Source of the DNA: Paenibacillus taichungensis
GTDB taxonomy: Bacteria; Bacillota; Bacilli; Paenibacillales; Paenibacillaceae
Assembly (NCBI RefSeq): GCF_003287275.1
Contig: NZ_QEVW01000012.1
Coordinates: 124,001 to 188,000, forward strand
DNA length: 64,000 nt
Direction of reading: 5' to 3'
The translations under genes were made by a program, and so were the position numbers. Under the pieces are notes generated by a model. That model did no database searches. It was not told the origin of the DNA and saw nothing but the letters and a program-made list of their open reading frames with translations. Shown here in pieces: positions 27,318 to 35,326 of the stretch. Within the stretch, counting starts at the first letter, position 1, and each line of letters starts with the position of its first letter.

Positions 27318-28211
27318 CTAAAATTCCAAATGCTCTCGTCTGGTAACTGCGTTTAGGATCCCAGCAAGCGCAAACGAGAACAGGAACACAATTACACCGA
27401 TGGCCATCCCATAGCCATAAGAGGAATTAGTATAAGCTTCTTTATACATATAACTAAGGAACACTTCGGTGGCACCGTCGGGACCGCCGCTTGTCATCGT
27501 CATTACGAACAAAAAGCTCATGTTAATCGTACTGATGATGAAAAAGGTGAGCGTCGTCCGTATGTTCGTCCAGATTAACGGGATGGTGATCTGGAAAAAC
27601 TGAGCCATTCGCCCTGCCCCCTCAAGTCCTGCCGATTCATATAAGCTCTCTGGAATGTTGGCCATACTAGCCATGTACATTACCATGTAATAGCCGATCG
27701 CCTGCCAGATCATCGCGCCTGCAAGACTGAAAATAACCACTTTCTGATCTCCTAACCATAGGACGGGCTCTGCTTGTAACCCGCGAAACAGCTTTAGTAA
27801 TGAGTTCAAAAGCCCGCTGTTCGGATCGTAAATCGCTGAGAAGATCGCACTGATGACAACCACAGACAGAATGTTAGGAATATAGAAGATTACGCGTAAA
27901 AAGTTTTGCCCCTTGAGTTTTTCACGTGTGAGCATCGATGCATACAGAAGTGCCAGAGCAAAGGTCACGATTGTAACAAGAACAATGAGCAGAACACTGT
28001 TTTGAAAGGTCTGATAAAACTTGTCGCTATGAAACAGCTTATTGAAATTCTGCAAACCTACGAAGGTTTTGTTATCGGTATAGCCGCCCCACTTGTACAA
28101 TGACATCCGAAAGACATCGATCGTAGGAATAATTAAGAAAATTGCAAAAAGGAGGACGGCAGGTGCTAGACAGAAGAAAATAAAACGTGCTCTTCCTTTT
28201 TTCATATCCAT
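27318..28211 (-). CDS. Carbohydrate ABC transporter permease, MalF-like
   Basis: A 297-residue permease with an N-terminal cytoplasmic basic patch, about six helices, and the EAA loop YESAGLEGAGRMAQFFQITIPL. The frame is open to 28289, but GGGGGGAGAG upstream of the ATG at 28211 points to that start. It follows the binding-protein gene after a 94-base gap containing a strong hairpin, as often seen where the binding protein is made in excess over its permeases. It pairs with the permease at 26413. Confidence 0.93.
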   Translation of the reverse strand: MDMKKGRARFIFFCLAPAVLLFAIFLIIPTIDVFRMSLYKWGGYTDNKTFVGLQNFNKLFHSDKFYQTFQNSVLLIVLVTIVTFALALLYASMLTREKLKGQNFLRVIFYIPNILSVVVISAIFSAIYDPNSGLLNSLLKLFRGLQAEPVLWLGDQKVVIFSLAGAMIWQAIGYYMVMYMASMANIPESLYESAGLEGAGRMAQFFQITIPLIWTNIRTTLTFFIISTINMSFLFVMTMTSGGPDGATEVFLSYMYKEAYTNSSYGYGMAIGVIVFLFSFALAGILNAVTRREHLEF

Positions 28212-28237
28212 GACTTTCTCTCTCCCCCCAAAGGTCA

Positions 28238-28274
28238 GATCATGGTGGTCAGCGCAGTTCCGCCCACCATGATC
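28238..28274 (-). promoter_or_regulatory. Intercistronic hairpin after the binding-protein gene
   Basis: GATCATGGTGG pairs perfectly with CCACCATGATC across a 15-base loop. There is no T run, so this is more likely an mRNA stability or partial-attenuation element than a full terminator. It would keep the binding-protein transcript more abundant than the permease transcripts. Confidence 0.6.
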
Positions 28275-28305
28275 CTGATACATGATCAAGGCCTCGGCCT
28301 CTTTA

Positions 28306-29664
28306 TTATTTCAATGCTCCCCGCAAGGCGTCGCTTGCTTTAATGATTCCCTCAACCCACTGTTGCTGTGTTTTAGCACCTGTTACAAGGGAGTCAATGG
28401 AAGCAAACACTGCATCCGATATATTCACCCCTTCGACAGGGTCTGTTGTTGCAAATGCACCCATAGCAGCCTTTGCACCATTGTCATAGATGCTGTAGAA
28501 AAGCTTGTTGTCTCCATCCAATTTGTCGGACATACCTTTGATCGGTTGAATCGCGCCAACCTTTGAAAAGATAGCTGCTGCCTCATCGGAATAAAGATAA
28601 GCAATAAATTGTTTTGCCAGATCCGCGTTTTCCGCTTTGGCAGGAATCCAAATTTGTTCGAAGAAAGTATAAGAATAACGGTCTCCACCGTCTTTTATTG
28701 CCGGAAGAGCTGTGAAACCCCATTTAAAGCCTTCTGCTCGCGGAGCTTTGCTCATTTCGCCAACGACCCAAGTACCGTTAGGCATGAAGAGTGCTTTATT
28801 GTCCAGAATTAGTTGTTGGTTTTTGGTAAAGTTATCTTTGTTGGCATTTGCGGGAACCGTTTTTTCCGTGTAAGCAGCCAGTTTACCGATTAGTTCGACG
28901 GTTTGTTGAGCTTCTGGGCTTTGCCAAATGCCCTCGTTGTAATGTGTTACTTTGGTGAAGAAATCCGCGCCGCCCACCTCGTTGAGCAAGGCATAGAAGA
29001 AAGAGTCAAAGTAACCTGAAGTCGGATAAGCAAATAGTGAAATCCCCTCGGCTTTAGCTTGATCACCTAGAGCCCACATTTCGTCCCAAGTTGTAGGAAC
29101 TTTCCAACCTTTTTGTTCAAACAATCCCTCGTTATAAAACAGACCGGTTGGGCTGTAGAACATAGGCATCAGATAGGTCTTTCCATCGTTATACGGATTC
29201 GTGATCGTTGTATCAGTGAAACCTGGAATGAGCTTATCCTTGACGGTTACACTTTCGCCGGGTATGGTCATGGACAGCACATCTGAAAGGTCAGTTAGGT
29301 TATTATCCTTTACAAAGGTTTCAGTCAAGCCCTTCGGCTGGCCCGTGGCCAAATGGATAACATCAGGAAACTCACCAGATTTCATGCTGGGCCCAATGAC
29401 ATCTTCAATATTTTTGTCAATCGTCGTTTCGACTTTCACACCAGGGTTGGCGCTTTCGAAGGCAGCCGTAATTTCCTTCCATACATCAGCTCCGTAAGCG
29501 GTTTCCAAAGCAGCTAGCTTAAGAGTACGTTGTTCCGTAGGCGTTGCCGAGTTCGTGTTGGATGAATCCTTTGTTGAATCGGAGCCATTTTCAGAAGAGC
29601 TGCCGCAGCCTGCCAAGCTAAGAGTCAATGCTGCCGTGATTGCAAGGCTAAAAATCTTTTTCAT
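28306..29664 (-). CDS. Sugar ABC transporter substrate-binding lipoprotein
   Basis: A 452-residue extracellular lipoprotein: signal peptide with lipobox LAGC (Cys20), a Ser/Asp/Asn-rich tether, then a family 1 solute-binding fold (TLKLAALETAYGADVWKEI, AFESANPGVKVE, GLFYNEGLFEQKGWKVPTTWDEM). It is first in the operon with two permeases, the small membrane protein, the GH112 phosphorylase and GH101. By context it should bind galacto-N-biose or related Gal-beta-1,3-HexNAc disaccharides. A cre-like site lies upstream, and an AraC regulator diverges from it. Confidence 0.92.
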   Translation of the reverse strand: MKKIFSLAITAALTLSLAGCGSSSENGSDSTKDSSNTNSATPTEQRTLKLAALETAYGADVWKEITAAFESANPGVKVETTIDKNIEDVIGPSMKSGEFPDVIHLATGQPKGLTETFVKDNNLTDLSDVLSMTIPGESVTVKDKLIPGFTDTTITNPYNDGKTYLMPMFYSPTGLFYNEGLFEQKGWKVPTTWDEMWALGDQAKAEGISLFAYPTSGYFDSFFYALLNEVGGADFFTKVTHYNEGIWQSPEAQQTVELIGKLAAYTEKTVPANANKDNFTKNQQLILDNKALFMPNGTWVVGEMSKAPRAEGFKWGFTALPAIKDGGDRYSYTFFEQIWIPAKAENADLAKQFIAYLYSDEAAAIFSKVGAIQPIKGMSDKLDGDNKLFYSIYDNGAKAAMGAFATTDPVEGVNISDAVFASIDSLVTGAKTQQQWVEGIIKASDALRGALK

Positions 29665-29695
29665 AAATCCATTCCCCCTATATTTATTGATTGTT

Positions 29696-29709
29696 CGTAA
29701 CCGCTTACA
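29696..29709 (-). promoter_or_regulatory. cre-like site upstream of the galacto-N-biose operon
   Basis: TGTAAGCGGTTACG on the minus strand matches 13 of 14 positions of the CcpA site TGWAANCGNTNWCA. It lies 32-45 bases before the start of the binding-protein gene, where CcpA binding would repress. Confidence 0.6.
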
Positions 29710-29891
29710 TCCTTCTCGCCTTTCTAATTTATCTTAACGGCCTCTTTATATCTACATACATGTTGTCGTTGATTTTATATATCTTGCTAATATAATAAAT
29801 TTATAAATTAACAATTTTTTCAGAGCATAAAACGTTGAAATTGGTTTAACTGTTGTTCACTTTATGAGATTGAGGAAAGGACGGATTGCTG

Positions 29892-30725
29892 ATGGGAAAT
29901 GTACGCTATTGGCTCCCTGGTAAGGGACGTGGAGAGATTCCCGCAAAGTTAATCTATGTTAGCTCTTCCATTTATGAAGGGGATTGGTTCAGCATTCGTC
30001 ATTCACATAGCTTCGCCGAGCTGTTTTATGTCCGAAGTGGACGAGGAAATTTCATCGTAGAGGATGAGATTTTTTCCGTGCAGCAGGACGATCTGGTCAT
30101 TGTGAACCCGAACGTAGAGCATACTGAAGTATCCATTGGCAGTGACCCTTTGGAATATGTAGTGCTTGGGGTTGAGGGGATGAGTTTTGATTTTGGAAAG
30201 AAAAGTGGAACCCGTAATCATGAAATCATCAATTATTCAAAACAAAGGAATGAACTCTTGTTGTATTTCAACGCTATGCTTTCGGAAACCGAAAACAAGA
30301 ATGAGAACTATGAGGACGTCTGTCAAAACTTACTTGAGATTGTCATCATTAGTTTGATGCGAAGATCTGGTCATCCCTTCTCTGTTGTAACCACGCAAAG
30401 GGCTGACAAGATATGCAGCCGGATCAAGCGACATATCGACTCGAACTATGCTGAGGAAATCTCGCTCCACTCTCTTGCGGAAAAGGCGCATATCAGCAAA
30501 TATTATCTGGCACATACTTTCGCTAAATATTACGGGTTGTCACCTATTAATTATCTCAATGAGGTCAGGATTCGTGCGAGCAAGGAGCTGCTGGAAACCA
30601 CAGATCTTACCATTGCTCAAGTTGCGGAATCCACTGGTTTTTCCTCTCAAAGCTACTTCTCACAAAATTTCCGCCGGTGTTGCGGCCTAACTCCAAGCGG
30701 TTATCGCCTTCAGACCAAAAAATGA
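29892..30725 (+). CDS. AraC family transcriptional regulator
   Basis: A 277-residue regulator with a cupin sensing domain (HSHSFAELFYVRSGRG, then IVNPNVEHTE) and a C-terminal AraC double helix-turn-helix (about 175-275: LAEKAHISKYYLAHTFAKYYGLSP, ESTGFSSQSYFSQNFRRCCGLTPSGYR). The start could be TTG at 29886 or ATG at 29892; GAGGAAAGG at 29873-29881 fits the ATG better. It diverges from the galacto-N-biose operon and is the obvious candidate regulator of it. The inducer is probably the disaccharide or a breakdown product. Confidence 0.9.
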   Translation: MGNVRYWLPGKGRGEIPAKLIYVSSSIYEGDWFSIRHSHSFAELFYVRSGRGNFIVEDEIFSVQQDDLVIVNPNVEHTEVSIGSDPLEYVVLGVEGMSFDFGKKSGTRNHEIINYSKQRNELLLYFNAMLSETENKNENYEDVCQNLLEIVIISLMRRSGHPFSVVTTQRADKICSRIKRHIDSNYAEEISLHSLAEKAHISKYYLAHTFAKYYGLSPINYLNEVRIRASKELLETTDLTIAQVAESTGFSSQSYFSQNFRRCCGLTPSGYRLQTKK

Positions 30726-30786
30726 ACTCAAATGAACTGCCAAATACGTAACTTCGAATGCGACTAAATACTTGTCTTCTGACATC

Positions 30787-30828
30787 AAAAAGTCCGATTG
30801 CGCTCAGTTTCAGCAATCGGACTTTTTG
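30787..30828. terminator. Bidirectional terminator
   Basis: AAAAAGTCCGATTGC pairs with GCAATCGGACTTTTT around a short loop, giving T runs on both strands. It serves the AraC gene (plus) and the iron-complex binding protein gene (minus), which end facing each other. Confidence 0.9.
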
Positions 30829-30836
30829 TGTAACCA

Positions 30837-31784
30837 TTATTGTTCAGCCATTTTCAGAAAATACTCTGAGGCCAAACGGACAGCCAGGACACTCGCACTA
30901 TTGAGGGAATTATCAAATATAAGAACATGGTTGTTTTTTACGGCCTCCAGTGAGTTCCATACCTTCGAAGATTCCTTTTCCTTCACGGCTGCCTTTGCAA
31001 CGTCAATATCATGTTGAATAATAATATAATCGGGATTCATGTCGTATAGCCCCTCCAGCGTAAGCGCCTCGCCACCCTCAGGATATCCCTTCGGTGCCAA
31101 CAATCCAAAGCCTGCAGTTTGATTGTAGTACATTGTATTTTTAGATCCTTGAGCATTAAAATTGGCTTTTCCATCAACTCGCAACAAGGCAAAGGTCTTA
31201 TCCTCAAGAGTACCTAACTGATCTTTCGTTTTTGCTATCATTTCCTGGGTTTCCTTAATCAATTGTTCTGCAAGTTCTTCTTTTCCAACAACCTCTGCGA
31301 GCAGCATCGTTGTATTTTCCCAAGTATCGGTGTAGTCGATCAAAATGACTGGAGCAATCTTGTTCAACTCATCATAAATGGTATCCACAGACCCCTTAAA
31401 GGTTACAATCACATCAGGCTGAGCCTCAATAATCTTTTCCAGATTCGCTGAGTCGCTACCCAAATCAATAATGTCAGCAGACCCGGCGTAAGGCTGTAAA
31501 GTAGCAAACTTCTCCATCGCTTCCGCCGCGCTTATGGATGCGATTGGAGGCGTATCCAGAGCAAAAAAGTAATCTAAGTACAATGGATGCAGCACCGCTA
31601 TACGCTCTGGTCGTCTTTCAAGCACCACCCCATTATCGCTGGCATCCGCAATGGTTCTTGGCCATCCTTCACCCTCAATCTTGCTCGCCTCAGGAGTAAC
31701 TGCAACGGGCGTTTCGGAGCATCCAGCCAGTATCCCCCCTGCAAGTAAAATTACAGTTAAAATCAATCCAGTTAGTCTTTTCAT
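30837..31784 (-). CDS. Iron-siderophore-type ABC transporter binding lipoprotein
   Basis: A 315-residue lipoprotein with lipobox LAGC (Cys22) and the two-lobed FecB/FhuD fold: RIAVLHPLYLDYFFAL near the start of the first lobe, IIEAQPDVIVTFKGS, and KNNHVLIFD near the end. Such proteins capture ferric siderophores, haem or other metal complexes. Its permeases and ATPase are not in this window. It lies 32 bases after a luciferase-like monooxygenase gene whose promoter carries a Fur-type box, so both are probably iron-repressed. The ligand is unknown. Confidence 0.88.
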   Translation of the reverse strand: MKRLTGLILTVILLAGGILAGCSETPVAVTPEASKIEGEGWPRTIADASDNGVVLERRPERIAVLHPLYLDYFFALDTPPIASISAAEAMEKFATLQPYAGSADIIDLGSDSANLEKIIEAQPDVIVTFKGSVDTIYDELNKIAPVILIDYTDTWENTTMLLAEVVGKEELAEQLIKETQEMIAKTKDQLGTLEDKTFALLRVDGKANFNAQGSKNTMYYNQTAGFGLLAPKGYPEGGEALTLEGLYDMNPDYIIIQHDIDVAKAAVKEKESSKVWNSLEAVKNNHVLIFDNSLNSASVLAVRLASEYFLKMAEQ

Positions 31785-31816
31785 ATGTCCTCCCCAATGA
31801 ATGTGAATGCAATGTT

Positions 31817-33124
31817 TTATGAATTCCCTAAATGATCGCGCAATGTTTTCCCGGTATATTCACTTCTGAACAGTCCTCTTTCAACCAGTTTAGGAATCAA
31901 CTTATCAAAGAATATTTCCATCGATTTTTCTGAACCTCCCGGCAGGGCGATGAATCCATCAATAGCACCAGCCTCAACCCGCTCCATAATATCATTCATT
32001 ACGGTCTCGACTGTTCCTACAGATACCCAATGGGCAGATCCAACAACCTCTGGCCGATTCAGAATATCTTTCACTGTAGGCTGGTATTTTGTAATATATC
32101 GGCGCAACAATTCAGCATGTGTACGACTGCGAACAGCCTGATCCGGATCAGGAAGCATATCTTCCGTTACGCGTTGCTCCAAGGGGAAGCCGCTTAAATC
32201 AAGCCCCATCAACGATTGCAGAGATGCGTGTCTGCGCTCAAGACTTAAATGGGCATGAGTGGCCTTATGTAATTCAAGCGCTTCTTCGTGCGTATCCGCC
32301 AGGAAAAAATATAAACCTGGCAAAACTTTAATCGTGTTCGGATCGCGCCCATGTTCTACAGCTCGTTTTCTCAAATTACTTCGCAATTCCACACCCGATT
32401 CAAGATCCGGCATGGCCGCAAAAATAGCATCCGCTACGGAAGAAGCAAAATTCCGTCCAATATCCGAAGCCCCAGCTTGAAACAGCGGAATGGTTCCCGA
32501 TGGATGAGAAGGTAAAGTAAGCGGACCTTTTACATTGAAAAATTCACCGGAATGATGAATAGCGTTCACTTTTTCCTTATCAGAAAACATGCCTGACTCA
32601 CGGTCAATAACAATAGCTCCATTCGGAAAACTATCCCAAAGCTTGCATACCACATCCGTAAATTCGATTGCCTTTGCATACCGTTCTTCCGGTGATGGCA
32701 TGGGTGAATCGCCAAAATTTTCAGCACCTTCAATAGAAGTAACAATATTCCATCCAGCACGACCATTGCTTAGCCAGTTCAAGGATTGAAGCTGCCGGGC
32801 AACAACATAAGGCGGATTAAACGTAGTGGAAATGGTCGTAACGAGTCCGATCCGATTGGTTTCACGAGCTATTGCTGCAAAAAACAAAGTAGGATCTGGG
32901 CTGCCGAAATTAGAAGAATCGCCTAACATCTGCGGGCTAATATACAGGTAATCAGCTCTGAAAAGAAAATCGAGCTTAGAATTCTCCGCCATTTTCGCCC
33001 AATGAATATAATAGTCAATGGATCCAGTCTGCTCCACTCCACTATCCGGGTGCCGCCAGCCATCACCTTTATTCCATGTTGCATTCAAGGACAATCCAAT
33101 ACATAGTTGCTTGTTTGAAGTCAT
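31817..33124 (-). CDS. Luciferase-like FMN-dependent monooxygenase, NtaA/SnaA/DszA family
   Basis: A 435-residue cytosolic flavin-dependent oxygenase of the bacterial luciferase superfamily. Recognisable stretches are GLSLNATWNKGDGWRHPDS, FLFRADYLYI, RIGLVTTISTTFNPPYVVARQ and SNGRAGWNIVTS, the last being a hallmark of the NtaA/SnaA/DszA group. Members use FMNH2 from a separate reductase and O2 to oxidise substrates such as nitrilotriacetate, dibenzothiophene sulfone or pristinamycin precursors. The ATG at 33124 is preferred over an upstream TTG. It is upstream of an iron-complex binding protein gene and follows a Fur-type promoter, which suggests action on an iron chelate or siderophore. Confidence 0.88.
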   Translation of the reverse strand: MTSNKQLCIGLSLNATWNKGDGWRHPDSGVEQTGSIDYYIHWAKMAENSKLDFLFRADYLYISPQMLGDSSNFGSPDPTLFFAAIARETNRIGLVTTISTTFNPPYVVARQLQSLNWLSNGRAGWNIVTSIEGAENFGDSPMPSPEERYAKAIEFTDVVCKLWDSFPNGAIVIDRESGMFSDKEKVNAIHHSGEFFNVKGPLTLPSHPSGTIPLFQAGASDIGRNFASSVADAIFAAMPDLESGVELRSNLRKRAVEHGRDPNTIKVLPGLYFFLADTHEEALELHKATHAHLSLERRHASLQSLMGLDLSGFPLEQRVTEDMLPDPDQAVRSRTHAELLRRYITKYQPTVKDILNRPEVVGSAHWVSVGTVETVMNDIMERVEAGAIDGFIALPGGSEKSMEIFFDKLIPKLVERGLFRSEYTGKTLRDHLGNS

Positions 33125-33194
33125 TTCTACCAACCTTTCTTATTTCTGATCATTGATGTGCGCCAAGAAAGCCCTACCTTCTATATTCAGGCGT

Positions 33195-33223
33195 CATTTA
33201 TCAATAATGATTCTCATTATCAA
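33195..33223 (-). promoter_or_regulatory. Fur-box promoter of the monooxygenase gene
   Basis: On the minus strand TTGATA and TAAATG are separated by 17 bases, a plausible sigma-A promoter. The spacer and -35 overlap a 19-base palindrome (33203-33221) that matches 16 of 19 positions of the Fur box GATAATGATAATCATTATC. This predicts repression when iron is plentiful. Confidence 0.75.
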
Positions 33224-33340
33224 AACAAAGTGTAGCAAGGATTTAAGAAAAGTTAAATACACAAGTTACAAATTCGATATGCACAATTATCTAAACTATG
33301 GTTAAGTGGTAAAAAGTCAGCTTCTTGTCCCCGACAAAAC

Positions 33341-33366
33341 AAAAAAAGCCGCATCAATGCGACTTT
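33341..33366 (-). terminator. Terminator of the esterase gene
   Basis: Read on the minus strand, AGTCGCATTGATGCGGCT is followed by a run of seven T. It lies about 90 bases past the esterase stop codon. Confidence 0.8.
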
Positions 33367-33453
33367 TATCTTTCAAAGCTTTAACTTATGTCTTCTGTAC
33401 TGTTTGCCACCTATTGTCACGGTTCCGATTCCACCTCTAAATTAATCTTATAA

Positions 33454-34425
33454 TCAAAGTAGCTCCAGAGCTTTCAACAAGGCATACTCACTAGAGTTGG
33501 CACCTATTTGAGAAAAATGTGCATTCGGAAACATTGGAGCCAAATGATGGTATCCAGGGAGTACTTGCAATTCAATTAACACACCGTCAAAGGCAAGTTG
33601 TTTGGCAAATAATAAGGTTTCATCTATAAACAGATCAACGCTGCCTATGCTCATATACGTGGGTGGCAAACCGGCAAGAGATTTTGCACGCGCTGGCACG
33701 TAATATTCACTTGTTTCTTCTTGTCCGGGTTCGTGACCTAATACTGATTTCCAGCCGAAATAATTGCTTTTTTTGGTCCAAACAAACTCACCTGCATATG
33801 GATGATCTGGCAAAATACTCGTACGATCATCGAGCATTGGACTTCGCAGTCTTAGATGGTGGATGTCGAATTCCTTCTGGTCGCGAATGTACAGGGCTAG
33901 CCCTGCCGCTAAACCACTGCCAGCGCTGCTGCCCGCAAGAGCGACTTTCTCGGTATCGATCCCTAATTCCTCGGCATGCTCGATGCACCATTTCAGGCCA
34001 GAATAACAATCCTGTAATTGACTTGGCTGAATATGTTCAGGCGCTAGCCGATAGTAAACAGATACACAGCAAAAACCATGTTGCACAGCCAGTGCCGCAT
34101 TGCTTTGGCGTTCACCGACCGGACTGCCCATAACCATTCCGCCACCATGAATCGAATAATATAACGGCAACTTACTGTACTTTGGTTGGCCGGGTTTAAT
34201 AATTTCTATACGAATATCAGGACCACCAAAATAACTTGGTATCTCCCTTTCTTCGAATGTGACTGGAAACAACTGTGTTACATCGATTTGCGGCATCATT
34301 TCTGTTTGACTTTTCCGTGCTTCCATTAGTGTGGCAGCGGAAAGATCGGTGGTTAGGATTAATTCAATCGCACCTATGATCTCCTGATCGATCAGATGTC
34401 TGCTTCTGCTTTTTGGTTCATTCAT
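33454..34425 (-). CDS. Alpha/beta hydrolase of the hormone-sensitive-lipase (Aes-like) type
   Basis: A 323-residue cytosolic esterase. The oxyanion motif HGGG is at 93-96, the nucleophile S167 lies in AGSSAGSG, and the acid and base are probably in SIGSVDLFIDET and LPGYHHLAPMF. This is the esterase family IV (HSL) pattern, which hydrolyses short acyl esters. There is no signal peptide. GAGGAAA lies upstream of the ATG. It appears to be a single-gene unit, and the natural substrate cannot be read from context. Confidence 0.9.
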   Translation of the reverse strand: MNEPKSRSRHLIDQEIIGAIELILTTDLSAATLMEARKSQTEMMPQIDVTQLFPVTFEEREIPSYFGGPDIRIEIIKPGQPKYSKLPLYYSIHGGGMVMGSPVGERQSNAALAVQHGFCCVSVYYRLAPEHIQPSQLQDCYSGLKWCIEHAEELGIDTEKVALAGSSAGSGLAAGLALYIRDQKEFDIHHLRLRSPMLDDRTSILPDHPYAGEFVWTKKSNYFGWKSVLGHEPGQEETSEYYVPARAKSLAGLPPTYMSIGSVDLFIDETLLFAKQLAFDGVLIELQVLPGYHHLAPMFPNAHFSQIGANSSEYALLKALELL

Positions 34426-34627
34426 ATTTACCGTTTCCTCGCTCTCTTAATCATGTTCAATGAAGTGCTGCTCGCTCCAATGGTTCCAGTATTCCCGATT
34501 TGAATTCTAATCAAAAGTTACACTTTCTCTCACCGTATCGACTTCCCTTCTGCCTAATCCTATTGTAAAGAGCGCACTAAGCTATTCAAATGAAAACAAT
34601 AAGTTAGAATCGTTTTTGACATAAAAA

Positions 34628-34653
34628 ACACTGATGAATTCCTTCATCAGTGT
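34628..34653 (-). terminator. Terminator of the CD3324-like gene
   Basis: ACACTGATGAA pairs with TTCATCAGTGT, followed on the minus strand by a T7 run. Confidence 0.85.
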
Positions 34654-34659
34654 CGTGTA

Positions 34660-34929
34660 CTACTTATTTTTGGAATAAACAATTTTCTTAATGGTTTCAA
34701 CAGAGAGAAAGTAGTCCTTAGCAAGTTGCTCAATGCTGCTATTATTCTTAAAAGCTTGTCTAATAGTGGCATTTCGGTGATCTAACCACTGCCTTCCGCC
34801 ACTCAAGCTTCCCCAATGGTTATATTCCTTTTCCTGTTTCGGAATGTAAATCGTCTCTCCCTGGACATACTCTTGAATCATTATTATTAACTTTTCGGGT
34901 AATATTTTTTTAGCGTTAGTATATCTCAC
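34660..34929 (-). CDS. CD3324 family small helix-turn-helix protein
   Basis: An 89-residue protein. It resembles the CD3324 family: RYTNAKKILPEKLI, VQGETIYIPKQEKEYNHWG in the middle, and a C-terminal helix-turn-helix (IEQLAKDYFLSVETIKKIVY). It is probably a small DNA-binding regulator with unknown targets. The ribosome binding site AAGGAGTG overlaps the end of a perfect 9+9 palindrome (34941-34960), suggesting self-regulation. It has its own terminator, so it forms a single-gene unit. Confidence 0.8.
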   Translation of the reverse strand: MRYTNAKKILPEKLIIMIQEYVQGETIYIPKQEKEYNHWGSLSGGRQWLDHRNATIRQAFKNNSSIEQLAKDYFLSVETIKKIVYSKNK

Positions 34930-34940
34930 TCTGCTTCACT

Positions 34941-34960
34941 CCTTATTTTAGAAAATAAGG
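34941..34960 (-). promoter_or_regulatory. Palindrome overlapping the CD3324-like ribosome binding site
   Basis: CCTTATTTT-AG-AAAATAAGG is a perfect inverted repeat. On the minus strand its right arm supplies the AAGGAG of the ribosome binding site. It could be an operator or an RNA hairpin limiting translation. Confidence 0.5.
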
Positions 34961-35277
34961 TGCAAAGCCAAAATATTAGATAAGCTTATTTAGCGTTAGA
35001 AAAAATTTAGCCCCATGCAAAGTAACGCTTTTCCAATACTGGCTTTGCACAAGTGAAGAAAGTCACAGACAATCTTAACAGATTCTCCATCAGTAAAGCA
35101 CCTCCCTTTTACGTTGACAGTATAGCATAAATATTATTACTTCGGACTATCTCATGATCAAAAGTTAGTCGTTCCTATGGATATATTGAATTAACTTAAC
35201 TTTACCGGGATCGATAACCCTTACCTATCAAGTTTCCCATTGGTTGATTTTTTTAATACAAGTCAACGACAAGTCGC

Positions 35278-35306
35278 TTGGGAGTTGATTTTATAAACCG
35301 TATAAT
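35278..35306 (+). promoter_or_regulatory. Sigma-A-type promoter of the XRE regulator gene
   Basis: TTGGGA and TATAAT are separated by exactly 17 bases, about 20 bases before the start codon. Spacing and -10 are ideal; the -35 is a four of six match. Confidence 0.6.
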
Positions 35307-35326
35307 CATAAGCAGAGGTGACGTTG

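Larger units (their letters stand above)
33125..33453. other. Intergenic region with iron-regulated promoter and terminator
   Basis: This stretch of about 330 bases holds the Fur-type promoter of the monooxygenase gene at its left end and the terminator of the esterase gene in the middle. I see no further gene. Confidence 0.6.
34930..35326. other. Intergenic region between divergent regulators
   Basis: About 400 bases. It holds the palindrome beside the CD3324-like gene, a repeated TTAGCGTTAG (once at the 5' end of that gene near 34911-34920, once near 34990), the pair TGCAAAGCCA near 34961 and TGGCTTTGCA near 35040 in opposite orientation, and the promoter of the XRE regulator at the right end. 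I see no gene in between. Confidence 0.5.
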
